The notes under the pieces were generated by a model. That model saw nothing but the letters and a program-made list of their open reading frames with translations, ran no database searches and had not been told where the DNA came from. This document shows positions 44,836 to 52,503 of a stretch of DNA of 64,000 nt, one piece after another; the stretch's first letter is position 1, and the number at the start of each line of letters is the position of its first letter. The position numbers were made by a program, and so were the translations under genes. Source of the stretch: Pseudomonas sivasensis (lineage in GTDB: Bacteria; Pseudomonadota; Gammaproteobacteria; Pseudomonadales; Pseudomonadaceae); assembly GCF_013778505.1 (NCBI RefSeq), contig NZ_JAAOWU010000016.1, positions 1 through 64,000 on the forward strand, in the 5' to 3' direction.

Positions 44836-45360
44836 TGGGATGGGCGGCACCACGGCCGCCTGATTTAACTCAGGCCGGGTTGGCATTGAGCCTGGACTGA
44901 TCGCATCCAACCGATCAAAGCCGTTGCGCAGCAGAATCGCCAGCAGATGGGCGGTTCACTCAATCGTCGCCAAACCCGGTGGCCATTTGGACGACGGCCG
45001 GACGATAAGCCCCCGCCCAGTGGAATCCCGCTCCCCGCAAACACCGCCGCATTGTGATCGACTACACAACTTTCCGACACAATCCTGAACCTTTTCGTAC
45101 ATTTGAAGGTCTTTACCGCGCCCACCCGCACGCGGTCGGGCTGCATGGACTGCAGCGTTTTCAAAAACATTAAGGATTGATGTGAGCCTTTTTCCCCCTA
45201 TTCCCTTCTTCGCCACTGCCTTGTGCGGTGCGAATGGCTGCGCGCGCGTATTACGCAAACGTGCCGAGGGCATGCCTCTGGATCCGTTGATCCCTCACTC
45301 GATACACCTACTGCCGCCGGGCCTGTTGGCGGCTTTGACCTGTAGTTCATGGAGTTTGAA
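44836..45360. other. Intergenic region upstream of the autotransporter
   Basis: This 525-bp stretch holds a short GC hairpin (GGCGGC/GCCGCC near 44843-44860), possibly ending the lipoprotein transcript. I see no supportable gene. The promoter of the autotransporter should be within it, but no clear hexamers were found. Confidence 0.45.
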
Positions 45361-47946
45361 ATGAAGCGTAAGCAGTTCCAGAAAAGTCTGTTGGCAATCA
45401 TGGTCGGCGCCATCAGCACGCAAGTGCTCGCGGTGGAAGTGGACCTTGGCGCGGGCAAGACCCAGTTTGTCAGCGAGACCTACAACGAGTCGCTGATCCT
45501 CACCGGGCAAACCACCCAAGTGACCACACCGACCAGTGCGCCCCCAGCCGGGCTGGGTGTCGCCGATACCCATATCCAGGGTTCGTTGATCAACCGCGCT
45601 GACATCACGCTGAATGCCGACGGCTACACCGTGCGGGGCTTTGCTCTGGACCCGATGTACTGGACTGGCCCGCCCAACCTCAACCCGGGCTCTGTCACCG
45701 GTGACGTGGTGCAGGCCGGTAACATCCTGATGAACAACGGTGGCGACGAAGGCCTGGAAATCGGCAAGACCAACATTGGCGGCAGCGTGATCAACTCCGG
45801 CACGATCATTTCGACGGCACCGTCGGCGCCTGCACCGCCGCCGTTCTATATCGGTGGGGGCGAGGGCATTTACCTGCACGGCACCACCATCGGCGGCGAT
45901 GTGTCCAACACTGGTCTGATCGACATGGCCGGCGAAGGCGCGATCGGTATCGTGCTGGATCGCGACAACTTCACCCCCACCACCATCGGCGGCAAGATCC
46001 TCAACTCCGGCACTATCAAGGCCACGGGTGAAGGCGCTTGGGGCATCGAAGTGGAAACGGATACCAGCCCGCTGCGTATCGAAAACAGCGGTTTGATTTC
46101 TGCCAACGGCAATGACGCCAAAGGCATATTTTTTTATAACGGCACCATCGATTACATCCTCAACACCGGCACGCTTGAGGCCAAGGGCACCAATGCCAAT
46201 GCCTTTGAGTTCCTGGAGGCCACCTTCGCCCAGAACAGCGCGAGTGGTTCGCGCGGCATCGTCAACCGTGGCACGGTCATCGCCGATGGCACGGCGATTC
46301 TGGTCGGCCCCGATCAAACGTCATCGTTCGAGATCAACCAGCAAGCCGGCGAAATCCGCAGCAACGCCGGCACGGCCATCGATGCGCGCAACCTGGCAAC
46401 CCTGAACTGGACCGGTGGCGACATCATTGGCGATGTACTCAACCTGAGCGCGGTGAATATCGACGGCCAGGCTGGGTTTACCGGCAACCGCATCATCGCA
46501 CCGGTGTCGGTCAACTCAGGGTCGCTGAACCTGTCGGCGCCCGGCACCGCCATCACCGGCAACCTCAACGTCGCCAGCGGCGCGGGCATCGATATGCATC
46601 TGTCCGACAGCGTCGTGCCGACCACGCCGTACCTGACCGTCAACGGTGCCGCCAATTTCGCCCAGGCGTCGAAGCTGACTGTGAGCGCTAACCCTGGCGA
46701 CTTCGCCAGCACCAACGACGGCACGCAATACACCCTGTTGCAAGCCACCAGCGTGCAAGACAACGGCCTGTCCGTGGGCAGCTCTTCTGCGTTGCTGAAT
46801 GTGCTCAGCTACTCGTCCGATGCGCAGACGGTCAAGGCCGTGGTAGCGGTCAAGGCTGACCAGCAAGTTGAGACAGACCTCTCCGGCGTGGGCGCGAGCC
46901 GTGCGTCGGCAACGGCGGTCAATACCTTCAAGAACGGTGTCCTGAGCCGTCTCAGCGCAGACGATGCAGTCTTCCAGGCGCTGGCCAACGCCGGCACCGC
47001 CGACCAACTGGCTCGGGTTGGTGACCAGCTCGCGCCGGACGTCAACCGTGGCGCGTTGGACATCGCCTTGTCCGGGCAGACCGTGGTCAACGGCGCGATC
47101 TTCAACCGCCTCACCGAGCAGCGTGAAGCCAAAAAAGCCGGCGGTGTGTGGGTGCAGGGCCTAAGCAGCAACATGGATCAGGACGGTCGCGGCGGCAACA
47201 ACGGCTACTCGGCCAACAGCAGCGGCATGGCGGTGGGTGTGGACAGTCGTGTGAGCGACACCACGACCCTGGGCGTGGCTTACAGCTACCTCAATTCGAA
47301 TATCCATTCGGACCTGGGCAACAAGACCGACGTCGAGGGGCACGCACTGTCGCTGTATGGCAACTGGTCGCTGCAAGACTGGTTTGTCGATGGCAGCCTC
47401 AGCTACGGCCACAACGAAAACGACAGCAAGCGCCATATCGCCGGTACCACGGCCAAGGGCAGCTACGACAGCAATGTGTTGTCGGCCAGTGTGATCGGTG
47501 GCTACAGCTTCAAGCCGTCGCAAGCGGTGGTGATCGAGCCACGGGTGGCTGCGCGTTATTCCAACGTGCGCATGGATGGCTACGACGAGAAAGGCTCCTC
47601 GGCCGCACTGAGCACGCGTTCGCAGCGTTATGAAGTGGGTGAGTTGGGCGCCGGTGTGCGTCTGGCGGGCAACCTCCCGATGGGCGCTGGTAGCCTGCAA
47701 CCGGAAGCGACCTTGATGGCCTATCACGACCTGATGGGTGATCGCGTGGCGCAAACCTCCAGCTTCGTGGCTGGTGGTTCAGCGTTTACCGTGACCGGTG
47801 CGTCGGTAGCGCGTGACAGCTATGAGGCCAGTGTTGGCGTTAACTATCAGGTGTCGGACTTCAGCGTGGGCGCCAGCTATACGCGCCAGGCGCGCAGTGG
47901 TTTTGATGCTGACGGCGTAATGCTCAAAGCACGCTACGCGTTCTAA
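45361..47946 (+). CDS. Autotransporter with beta-helix-like passenger
   Basis: This 861-residue type Va secretion protein has an N-terminal signal (KSLLAIMVGAISTQVLA). The passenger, to about residue 590, contains repeated turns of the form NIGGSVINSGTI, TIGGDVSNTGLID, TIGGKILNSGTIKATG, IENSGLISANG, ILNTGTLEAKG, IVNRGTVIADG, typical of a right-handed beta-helix. The C-terminal autotransporter barrel spans about 595-861 and ends in YAF. I chose the ATG at 45361, after GGAG. No protease motif was seen, so an adhesin or surface role is more likely. It is adjacent to the lipoprotein cluster. Confidence 0.9.
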   Translation: MKRKQFQKSLLAIMVGAISTQVLAVEVDLGAGKTQFVSETYNESLILTGQTTQVTTPTSAPPAGLGVADTHIQGSLINRADITLNADGYTVRGFALDPMYWTGPPNLNPGSVTGDVVQAGNILMNNGGDEGLEIGKTNIGGSVINSGTIISTAPSAPAPPPFYIGGGEGIYLHGTTIGGDVSNTGLIDMAGEGAIGIVLDRDNFTPTTIGGKILNSGTIKATGEGAWGIEVETDTSPLRIENSGLISANGNDAKGIFFYNGTIDYILNTGTLEAKGTNANAFEFLEATFAQNSASGSRGIVNRGTVIADGTAILVGPDQTSSFEINQQAGEIRSNAGTAIDARNLATLNWTGGDIIGDVLNLSAVNIDGQAGFTGNRIIAPVSVNSGSLNLSAPGTAITGNLNVASGAGIDMHLSDSVVPTTPYLTVNGAANFAQASKLTVSANPGDFASTNDGTQYTLLQATSVQDNGLSVGSSSALLNVLSYSSDAQTVKAVVAVKADQQVETDLSGVGASRASATAVNTFKNGVLSRLSADDAVFQALANAGTADQLARVGDQLAPDVNRGALDIALSGQTVVNGAIFNRLTEQREAKKAGGVWVQGLSSNMDQDGRGGNNGYSANSSGMAVGVDSRVSDTTTLGVAYSYLNSNIHSDLGNKTDVEGHALSLYGNWSLQDWFVDGSLSYGHNENDSKRHIAGTTAKGSYDSNVLSASVIGGYSFKPSQAVVIEPRVAARYSNVRMDGYDEKGSSAALSTRSQRYEVGELGAGVRLAGNLPMGAGSLQPEATLMAYHDLMGDRVAQTSSFVAGGSAFTVTGASVARDSYEASVGVNYQVSDFSVGASYTRQARSGFDADGVMLKARYAF

Positions 47947-47972
47947 GCAACCGCCTGGCCGTAATACTGATT

Positions 47973-47994
47973 TGTGGTGAGGCTGTTCACCACA
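47973..47994. terminator. Short hairpin after autotransporter
   Basis: TGTGGTGA-GGCTGT-TCACCACA is a perfect 8-bp stem 27 bp after the autotransporter stop. Its arms equal the outer ends of the GTGGTGAGC REPs downstream, so it looks like an internally deleted REPIN that may act as a terminator. Confidence 0.5.
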
Positions 47995-48064
47995 GATCAG
48001 CCCTGCTTGGGTTGTGATCAGAGCAACTTGCGCTGCACCGGTTAGCAGGTTGCAACACCGATCT

Positions 48065-48197
48065 GTGGTGAGCGGGCTTGCCCCGCGCTGGGCTGCGAAG
48101 CGGCCCCACGGCCAGACAATGCGTTCTGTCTGAAAGGGTGCGGTGTTTGTACCAGGGGCTGCTTCGCAGCCCAGCGCGGGGCAAGCCCGCTCACCAC
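48065..48197. repeat. REPIN in tandem unit 1
   Basis: The arms GTGGTGAGCGGGCTTGCCCC and GGGGCAAGCCCGCTCACCAC are exact complements, with inner arms GCTGGGCTGCGAAGCGGCCCC and GGGGCTGCTTCGCAGCCCAGC-like sequence, around a spacer of about 50 bp. Confidence 0.9.
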
Positions 48198-48324
48198 AAA
48201 AAAGCCCCAGCTCACCAGAAAAAAGCTTCTGTTCATCACATAACAAGTCCCACTGGGCCTGTTTCAGTGGGGTGAGGTCAGAGCAACTTGCGCTGCACCG
48301 GTTAGCAGCCTGCAACACCGATCT

Positions 48325-48457
48325 GTGGTGAGCGGGCTTGCCCCGCGCTGGGCTGCGCAGCGGCCCCACGGCCAGACAATGCGTTCTGTCTGAAAGGACG
48401 CAGTGTTTGTACCAGGGGCTGCTTCGCAGCCCAGCGCGGGGCAAGCCCGCTCACCAC
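48325..48457. repeat. REPIN in tandem unit 2
   Basis: This is the second copy of the REPIN in unit 1, differing at a few bases (for example CTGCGCAGCGG for CTGCGAAGCGG). It is followed by three imperfect 21-bp repeats containing AAAAAAGC or AAAAATGC, where unit 1 has two. Confidence 0.9.
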
Positions 48458-48558
48458 AAAAATGCCCCAGCTCACTACAAAAAAGCCCCTGATCACCACA
48501 AAAAAGCTTCTGTTCATCACATAACAAGTCCCACTGGGCCTGCTTCAGTGGGGTGAGG

Positions 48559-49146
48559 TCAGAGCAACTTGCGCTGCACCGCTTCATCCAGCGTACTGCG
48601 CGTCAGCGCTTCCACGACTTCGCGCGTGTCGGCCTGGAATGGGATGCCTACGATCAGCACCAGATGCATCCAGGTGCGCACCGATTCGCTCTTTTTGACC
48701 CGACCCAGTTCCTTGCCATCCTTGTCTTTGAACACCGTCTCCAAGGTGAAAATATTCTTCGCCGTGGACGGAATGATGAAGAACGTAAAGCCAGTGATGA
48801 ACGCCGACACCGGGCTGTACTCTTCGTTGTTATGCAGTGTGGCATCCACGTAGATATCCGAGTCGACCTTGTCGGTGCTCACCCGCGTAAAACGGTTGGA
48901 CTCGCGAAAGGAATCGGCCACGGCCTTTTCCCACAGCACCACCGGGGCGCCGACCGCAGCGTTGCCCGGGCCGCCGTTGACGTGGTTTTGCGCTGTGGTG
49001 TGTACGTACGCCGTGGGTTTTTGCGCCGGGGTGTTAGCGGTTGGCGGCCAGGGTTGCACGGCTGGCAGTTCGTGCTGTGAATACGACACGCAACCGGTCA
49101 ACAACACGGCGGCCAGTACCAGGCTGTGTTTCATCAATCCTTTCAT
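48559..49146 (-). CDS. Hypothetical lipoprotein with CsgG/TolB-N-like traits
   Basis: This 195-residue protein has a lipobox (LAAVLLTGC, Cys19). The mature part has WEKAVADSFRESNRFTRVS, SDIYVDATLHNNEE and a strand with FKDKDGKELGRVKKSES. This order, and the DxxGKEL motif, resembles the neighbouring lipoprotein at 49163-49774, suggesting paralogy. AAGGAG precedes the ATG. A long hydrophobic stretch (SAFITGFTFFIIPS) may contact the membrane. Its last codons and stop are copied twice downstream in the REPIN array. It forms a two-gene unit with the 49163 gene. Confidence 0.78.
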   Translation of the reverse strand: MKGLMKHSLVLAAVLLTGCVSYSQHELPAVQPWPPTANTPAQKPTAYVHTTAQNHVNGGPGNAAVGAPVVLWEKAVADSFRESNRFTRVSTDKVDSDIYVDATLHNNEEYSPVSAFITGFTFFIIPSTAKNIFTLETVFKDKDGKELGRVKKSESVRTWMHLVLIVGIPFQADTREVVEALTRSTLDEAVQRKLL

Positions 49147-49162
49147 GCTTCGCTCCTTGAAA

Positions 49163-49774
49163 TTATGGCTTGGCCAAGTTGGCAGTGGCGGTATCGAGCA
49201 GTTGCCCGACCAGTTTGGTCAGCTGTTGGCCGCCCATCGAAGGTGCCCAATATTGGCCGCTGTAAAGCCCGACGTTATGTTCGAATTTGATCGAATCCTT
49301 GGCCTTGGCCAGCTCTTTACCGTTGCGGTCGACGATCACCAGGTCGCCGGCCACCTCGAAGCTGTCGACGTAGATCGGGCCGTTGACCCAGATCCAGATG
49401 GTCAGCGTCAGCAGCGCGCCGGGTACGTACGCCGGGTGCGGGCTGCGATGGCCTTTGAGAGAAGTCATGTTGAATTTGAGCGTTACGTCTTGCTCTCCCA
49501 GGCGTACCGGATACTCGGTGACCTGCTTGAAGTAACCCGCAGTGCGCACGTACTGACTGATCTGGGCCGTCAGGGAACTGCTGATGGCAGCCTTGTTGGC
49601 CTCGTTAACGTCGGCAGCACTCACCGCCACATCAGCGATTTGCGCGCTGCGTGGACTGCTGACAGCTACCGGGTGGAGCGGGGCGGCGATAGGGCCGGTG
49701 ACGGTGTAGGAAACGCAGCCGGTCATCGACAGCGTCGCGATCAGGGCCGTAGCCCGAAGGAAAACTTTAAACAC
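49163..49774 (-). CDS. Hypothetical lipoprotein, similar to its neighbour
   Basis: This 203-residue protein has a lipobox (IATLSMTGC, Cys20). The mature region has ISSSLTAQISQYVRTAGYFKQVTEYP, a strand DVTLKFNMTSLKG, a hydrophobic stretch (ALLTLTIWIWVNG) and VIVDRNGKELAKAKDS. The sequence order parallels the product of 48559-49146. It is 16 bp upstream of that gene and divergent from the lipoprotein at 49948, with 173 bp between them that should hold both promoters. Confidence 0.78.
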   Translation of the reverse strand: MFKVFLRATALIATLSMTGCVSYTVTGPIAAPLHPVAVSSPRSAQIADVAVSAADVNEANKAAISSSLTAQISQYVRTAGYFKQVTEYPVRLGEQDVTLKFNMTSLKGHRSPHPAYVPGALLTLTIWIWVNGPIYVDSFEVAGDLVIVDRNGKELAKAKDSIKFEHNVGLYSGQYWAPSMGGQQLTKLVGQLLDTATANLAKP

Positions 49775-49947
49775 GCAATATCCCTATTAATAAACAAACA
49801 CAAAACAGTGTCTCGACAGGATGTTACACAACTTGAGGAATGTGCGGCGGCGCACGCAGGCGACCAAAAGCACTTGAGAAGCCCTCTCAACCCCGTAAAA
49901 TGCCGCGATTGTTTAAAGCACGATACTTTTCAGGGAAGAAGTCATAC

Positions 49948-50529
49948 ATGCGCGTGTTCGCCATTTTCATTGCTGCCTGCCTGATGGCGGGCTGCGCCTC
50001 CAAGCCGGAGTACTACATCTCCCCGGCGCCGGTTACCATTCCCAAGAACGCCACTTACTGGCTCGACACGTTTGATGTTGAGGTCGTGGGCAAGAACGAG
50101 CGTTTTTTGCCGGATGACAAGGTTCGCCAACAACTCGGCGTCGATCTGGTCGACCGTCTGCTCAGCGCCAAGCGTTATGCGCCGAGCAAAGAAAAGGCCG
50201 ATTACCTGCTGGATGTCAGCATTGTCTATACGCGCCATATCCCGGACTCAAAAGGCGGCCTCTCGACGTTGATCGTTGATGACAACACCATTCTGGCCGC
50301 TGTCGATTTCAGCTATCAGGTCAAGGTCAAGAAGGGCGCTGGCGAGGTGCTGCATTTTGCCAAGACGCGTAACAACCTTGTGCCTGCTGGCGTAATGGGC
50401 GAGGCGCAAAAATGGAGAACCATGGGCGGCATTATCACCAACTCCGGTAACTCCAGCGTCGAGCGTTTTTATACCGGCGTTTTGAGTCGCGACATCGTCG
50501 ATGACCTGCGCGCCATTCCTTCTCGCTAA
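49948..50529 (+). CDS. Hypothetical lipoprotein, first of the CsgG operon
   Basis: This 193-residue protein has a lipobox (IAACLMAGC, Cys16). The mature part includes VRQQLGVDLVDRLLSAKRYAPSKEKADYLLDVSIVYTRH (core ADYLLDVSIVYTRH), a helix followed by a strand as in CsgG/TolB-N-like folds. I chose the ATG at 49948, which starts directly at the signal peptide and follows AGGGAAGAAG. It is followed by the CsgG gene after 39 bp. Confidence 0.78.
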   Translation: MRVFAIFIAACLMAGCASKPEYYISPAPVTIPKNATYWLDTFDVEVVGKNERFLPDDKVRQQLGVDLVDRLLSAKRYAPSKEKADYLLDVSIVYTRHIPDSKGGLSTLIVDDNTILAAVDFSYQVKVKKGAGEVLHFAKTRNNLVPAGVMGEAQKWRTMGGIITNSGNSSVERFYTGVLSRDIVDDLRAIPSR

Positions 50530-50568
50530 CGCTGTCTACCCCCCGATTTATCACCCCAGGAGCACTAC

Positions 50569-51249
50569 GTGAAAGCACTCTCCAAAATCCTGCTGTCAGG
50601 CCTCACCGCCGCAGCGCTGCTGACCGTGGCCGGTTGCGCCACCGAAAGCAACCGAGCCCTGCCGGTAGAGCAAGTCGCCAGTGCAAACGTCGCCTATTCC
50701 GGCGTGCGCGTGCCGATTGCTGTAGGTAAGTTCGACAACCGCTCCAGCTACATGCGCGGCATCTTCTCCGATGGCGTCGACCGCCTCGGCGGTCAGGCCA
50801 AGACCATCCTTATCACTCACCTGCAGCAAACCAATCGCTTCAGCGTGCTGGACCGCGACAACATGGGCGAAATCTCCCAGGAAGCTGCGATCAAAGGCAC
50901 CGCGCAGAAGCTCAAGGGCGCTGACTATGTTGTAACGGGCGACGTGACCGAGTTCGGTCGTAAAGAAACCGGCGACCGCCAGTTGTTCGGCATCCTCGGC
51001 CGTGGCAAGACCCAAGTGGCTTACGCCAAAGTCGCGTTGAATATCGTCAACATCAACACGTCCGAAGTGGTGTATTCCACCCAGGGCGCCGGTGAATACG
51101 CGCTGTCCAACCGTGAAGTGGTCGGCTTCGGCGGCACCGCCAGCTACGACTCCACCCTCAATGGCAAGGTTCTGGACCTGGCCATGCGCGAAGCGATCAA
51201 CCGCCTTGTCGACGGCATCAACGCCGGCGCCTGGAACCCGCGCAACTGA
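50569..51249 (+). CDS. CsgG/HfaB family outer-membrane lipoprotein
   Basis: This 226-residue protein has a lipobox (LLTVAGC, Cys23) and a CsgG domain: VPIAVGKFDNRSSY, LITHLQQTNRFSVLDRDNMGEISQEAA (core TNRFSVLDRDN), GADYVVTGDVTEFG and a C-terminal MREAINRLVDGI. CsgG forms a nonameric outer-membrane pore for curli subunits, and HfaB acts in holdfast anchoring. The start is a GTG after AGGAG. No curli subunit genes are nearby, so the partner or cargo is unknown. DUF4810 and DUF799 lipoprotein genes follow, a conserved trio. Confidence 0.9.
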   Translation: MKALSKILLSGLTAAALLTVAGCATESNRALPVEQVASANVAYSGVRVPIAVGKFDNRSSYMRGIFSDGVDRLGGQAKTILITHLQQTNRFSVLDRDNMGEISQEAAIKGTAQKLKGADYVVTGDVTEFGRKETGDRQLFGILGRGKTQVAYAKVALNIVNINTSEVVYSTQGAGEYALSNREVVGFGGTASYDSTLNGKVLDLAMREAINRLVDGINAGAWNPRN

Positions 51250-51278
51250 TCAGCAACACCTCAAGGAGCAGTACACGG

Positions 51279-51641
51279 ATGAGCAAGGCAGTGAAGTTGG
51301 CGCTGATGCTGACAGCAATCGCGGCGGTCGCCGGGTGCCACACGGCGCCCCAACCCCTGTATCAATGGGAAAGCTACCAGCCGCAGGTTTACGAGTACTT
51401 CAAGGGCGAGCCCAAGGAGGCGCAGGTCGAGGCACTGGAGCGCGATCTGCAAAAGATCAACGCCAGTGGTCGCAAGGCACCGCCGGGTTACCACGCGCAC
51501 CTGGGCATGCTGTACCTGAGCATGGGCAAGGATGACCAGATGGTGCAGGAGTTCCGCACCGAGAAGGCACTGTTCCCCGAGTCCGCTGCTTACATGGACT
51601 TTCTGCTGAAAAACGCCAAGACCGGAGTGGCCACCAAATGA
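51279..51641 (+). CDS. DUF4810 lipoprotein
   Basis: This 120-residue protein has a lipobox (AIAAVAGC, Cys20), then TAPQPLYQWESYQPQVYEYFKG and a TPR-like helical hairpin (GYHAHLGMLYLSMGKDDQMVQEFRTEKALFPESAAYM, core LGMLYLSMGKDDQMV). This matches DUF4810, usually encoded beside CsgG-type and DUF799 lipoproteins. The stop overlaps the next start by 4 bp. A chaperone or scaffold role in the outer membrane is inferred. Confidence 0.85.
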   Translation: MSKAVKLALMLTAIAAVAGCHTAPQPLYQWESYQPQVYEYFKGEPKEAQVEALERDLQKINASGRKAPPGYHAHLGMLYLSMGKDDQMVQEFRTEKALFPESAAYMDFLLKNAKTGVATK

Positions 51642-52288
51642 GCCTGTTGAAACTCACTGGCGCCCTGCTGGCCTTGGCTTTGCTCGGCGGTTGCGCGACG
51701 CCAAAGACCGTGGATTACACGGCGTATAAACAGGCTCGGCCGAAATCGATCCTGGTGCTGCCACCGATCAACGAATCGCCGGAAGTGCAGGCTTCGTACA
51801 GCTTGGTCTCGCAAGTGACCTACCCGCTGGCCGAAGCTGGTTACTACGTGTTGCCGATCGCTTTGGTGGACGAAACCTTCCGCCAGAACGGCCTGACCAC
51901 CGCCAACGATATCCAAGGCCTGGCGCCGACCAAGCTGCATGACATCTTCGGCGCGGACGCGGCGCTGTACATCACCGTCAGCGAGTACGGCACCAAGTAC
52001 ATGCTGATCACCAGCGACACTGCCGTGACCGCCTCGGCCAAACTGGTGGACCTGCGCACCGGCACCACCCTGTGGACCGGCACCGCACGTGCGTCCAGCG
52101 AGGAAGGCAACAACAACGGCGGCGGCCTGGTGGGCATGTTGATTACGGCAGCGGTCAAGCAGGTGATCAACAGCTCCACCGATGCGGCGCACCCGATTGC
52201 CGGCATCACCAGTGCGCGATTGCTGTCGCCGGGTCAACGCGCCGGGATCCTGTACGGCCCGCGTAACCCGAAGTACGGCACGGACTGA
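51638..52288 (+). CDS. DUF799 (GNA1162-like) lipoprotein
   Basis: This 216-residue protein has a lipobox (LALLGGC, Cys21) followed by RPKSILVLPPINESPEVQASYSL, FGADAALYITVSEYGTKYML and TLWTGTARASSEEGNNNGGG, the DUF799/GNA1162 pattern. The fold in this family resembles TolB-N/CsgG. It ends the four-gene lipoprotein operon and is followed by a REPIN. Function is not established. Confidence 0.87.
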   Translation: MSLLKLTGALLALALLGGCATPKTVDYTAYKQARPKSILVLPPINESPEVQASYSLVSQVTYPLAEAGYYVLPIALVDETFRQNGLTTANDIQGLAPTKLHDIFGADAALYITVSEYGTKYMLITSDTAVTASAKLVDLRTGTTLWTGTARASSEEGNNNGGGLVGMLITAAVKQVINSSTDAAHPIAGITSARLLSPGQRAGILYGPRNPKYGTD

Positions 52289-52316
52289 CCTCGATTCTGA
52301 ACGCGCCTCAGATCAA

Positions 52317-52407
52317 TGTGGGAGGGGGCTTGCCTCCGATGGCTTAGTGTCAATCACTGCATCGGGTGACTGACCCATCCCCATCGGGGGCAAGCCCCCT
52401 CCCACAC
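52317..52407. repeat. REPIN (GGGAGGGGGCTTGC-type arms)
   Basis: The arms TGTGGGAGGGGGCTTGCCTCC and GGGGGCAAGCCCCCTCCCACA are inverted around a spacer of about 50 bp. The left arm has a T in place of C in the central CCCCC. It separates the DUF799 and VWA genes. Confidence 0.9.
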
Positions 52408-52503
52408 TTGAACTGCAGTGTTTTCTGAATCAGGTTTAACCCGAACCACCCGCACCTTGCGTCTGACCTTGTGAACGGATTATTCACTCACGAGGCTCAG
52501 CCC

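Larger units (their letters stand above)
48018..48558. repeat. Tandem duplication of a gene end plus REPIN
   Basis: The segment starting TCAGAGCAACTTGCGCTGC occurs at 48018, 48278 and 48559, giving two tandem units of 260 and 281 bp. The copy at 48559 is the real 3' end of the minus-strand lipoprotein gene (its stop and last codons). The other two carry the same gene end as a passenger, so duplication of gene tail plus REPIN produced the array. Outside a few substitutions the units are nearly identical. Confidence 0.9.

Noticed and set aside
44956..45273. A 105-codon minus-strand frame in the gap before the autotransporter
   Set aside because: No ribosome-binding site or recognisable sequence. 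The end of the frame looks protein-like but not enough to call a gene or pseudogene.
45182..45364. A 60-codon frame directly before the autotransporter
   Set aside because: It starts with GTG without a ribosome-binding site, overlaps the autotransporter start, and its translation has no family traits.
48018..48558. CRISPR-like repeat array
   Set aside because: The repeated units are 260-281 bp with REPIN arms and a copied gene end. There are no short direct repeats with unique spacers and no cas genes.
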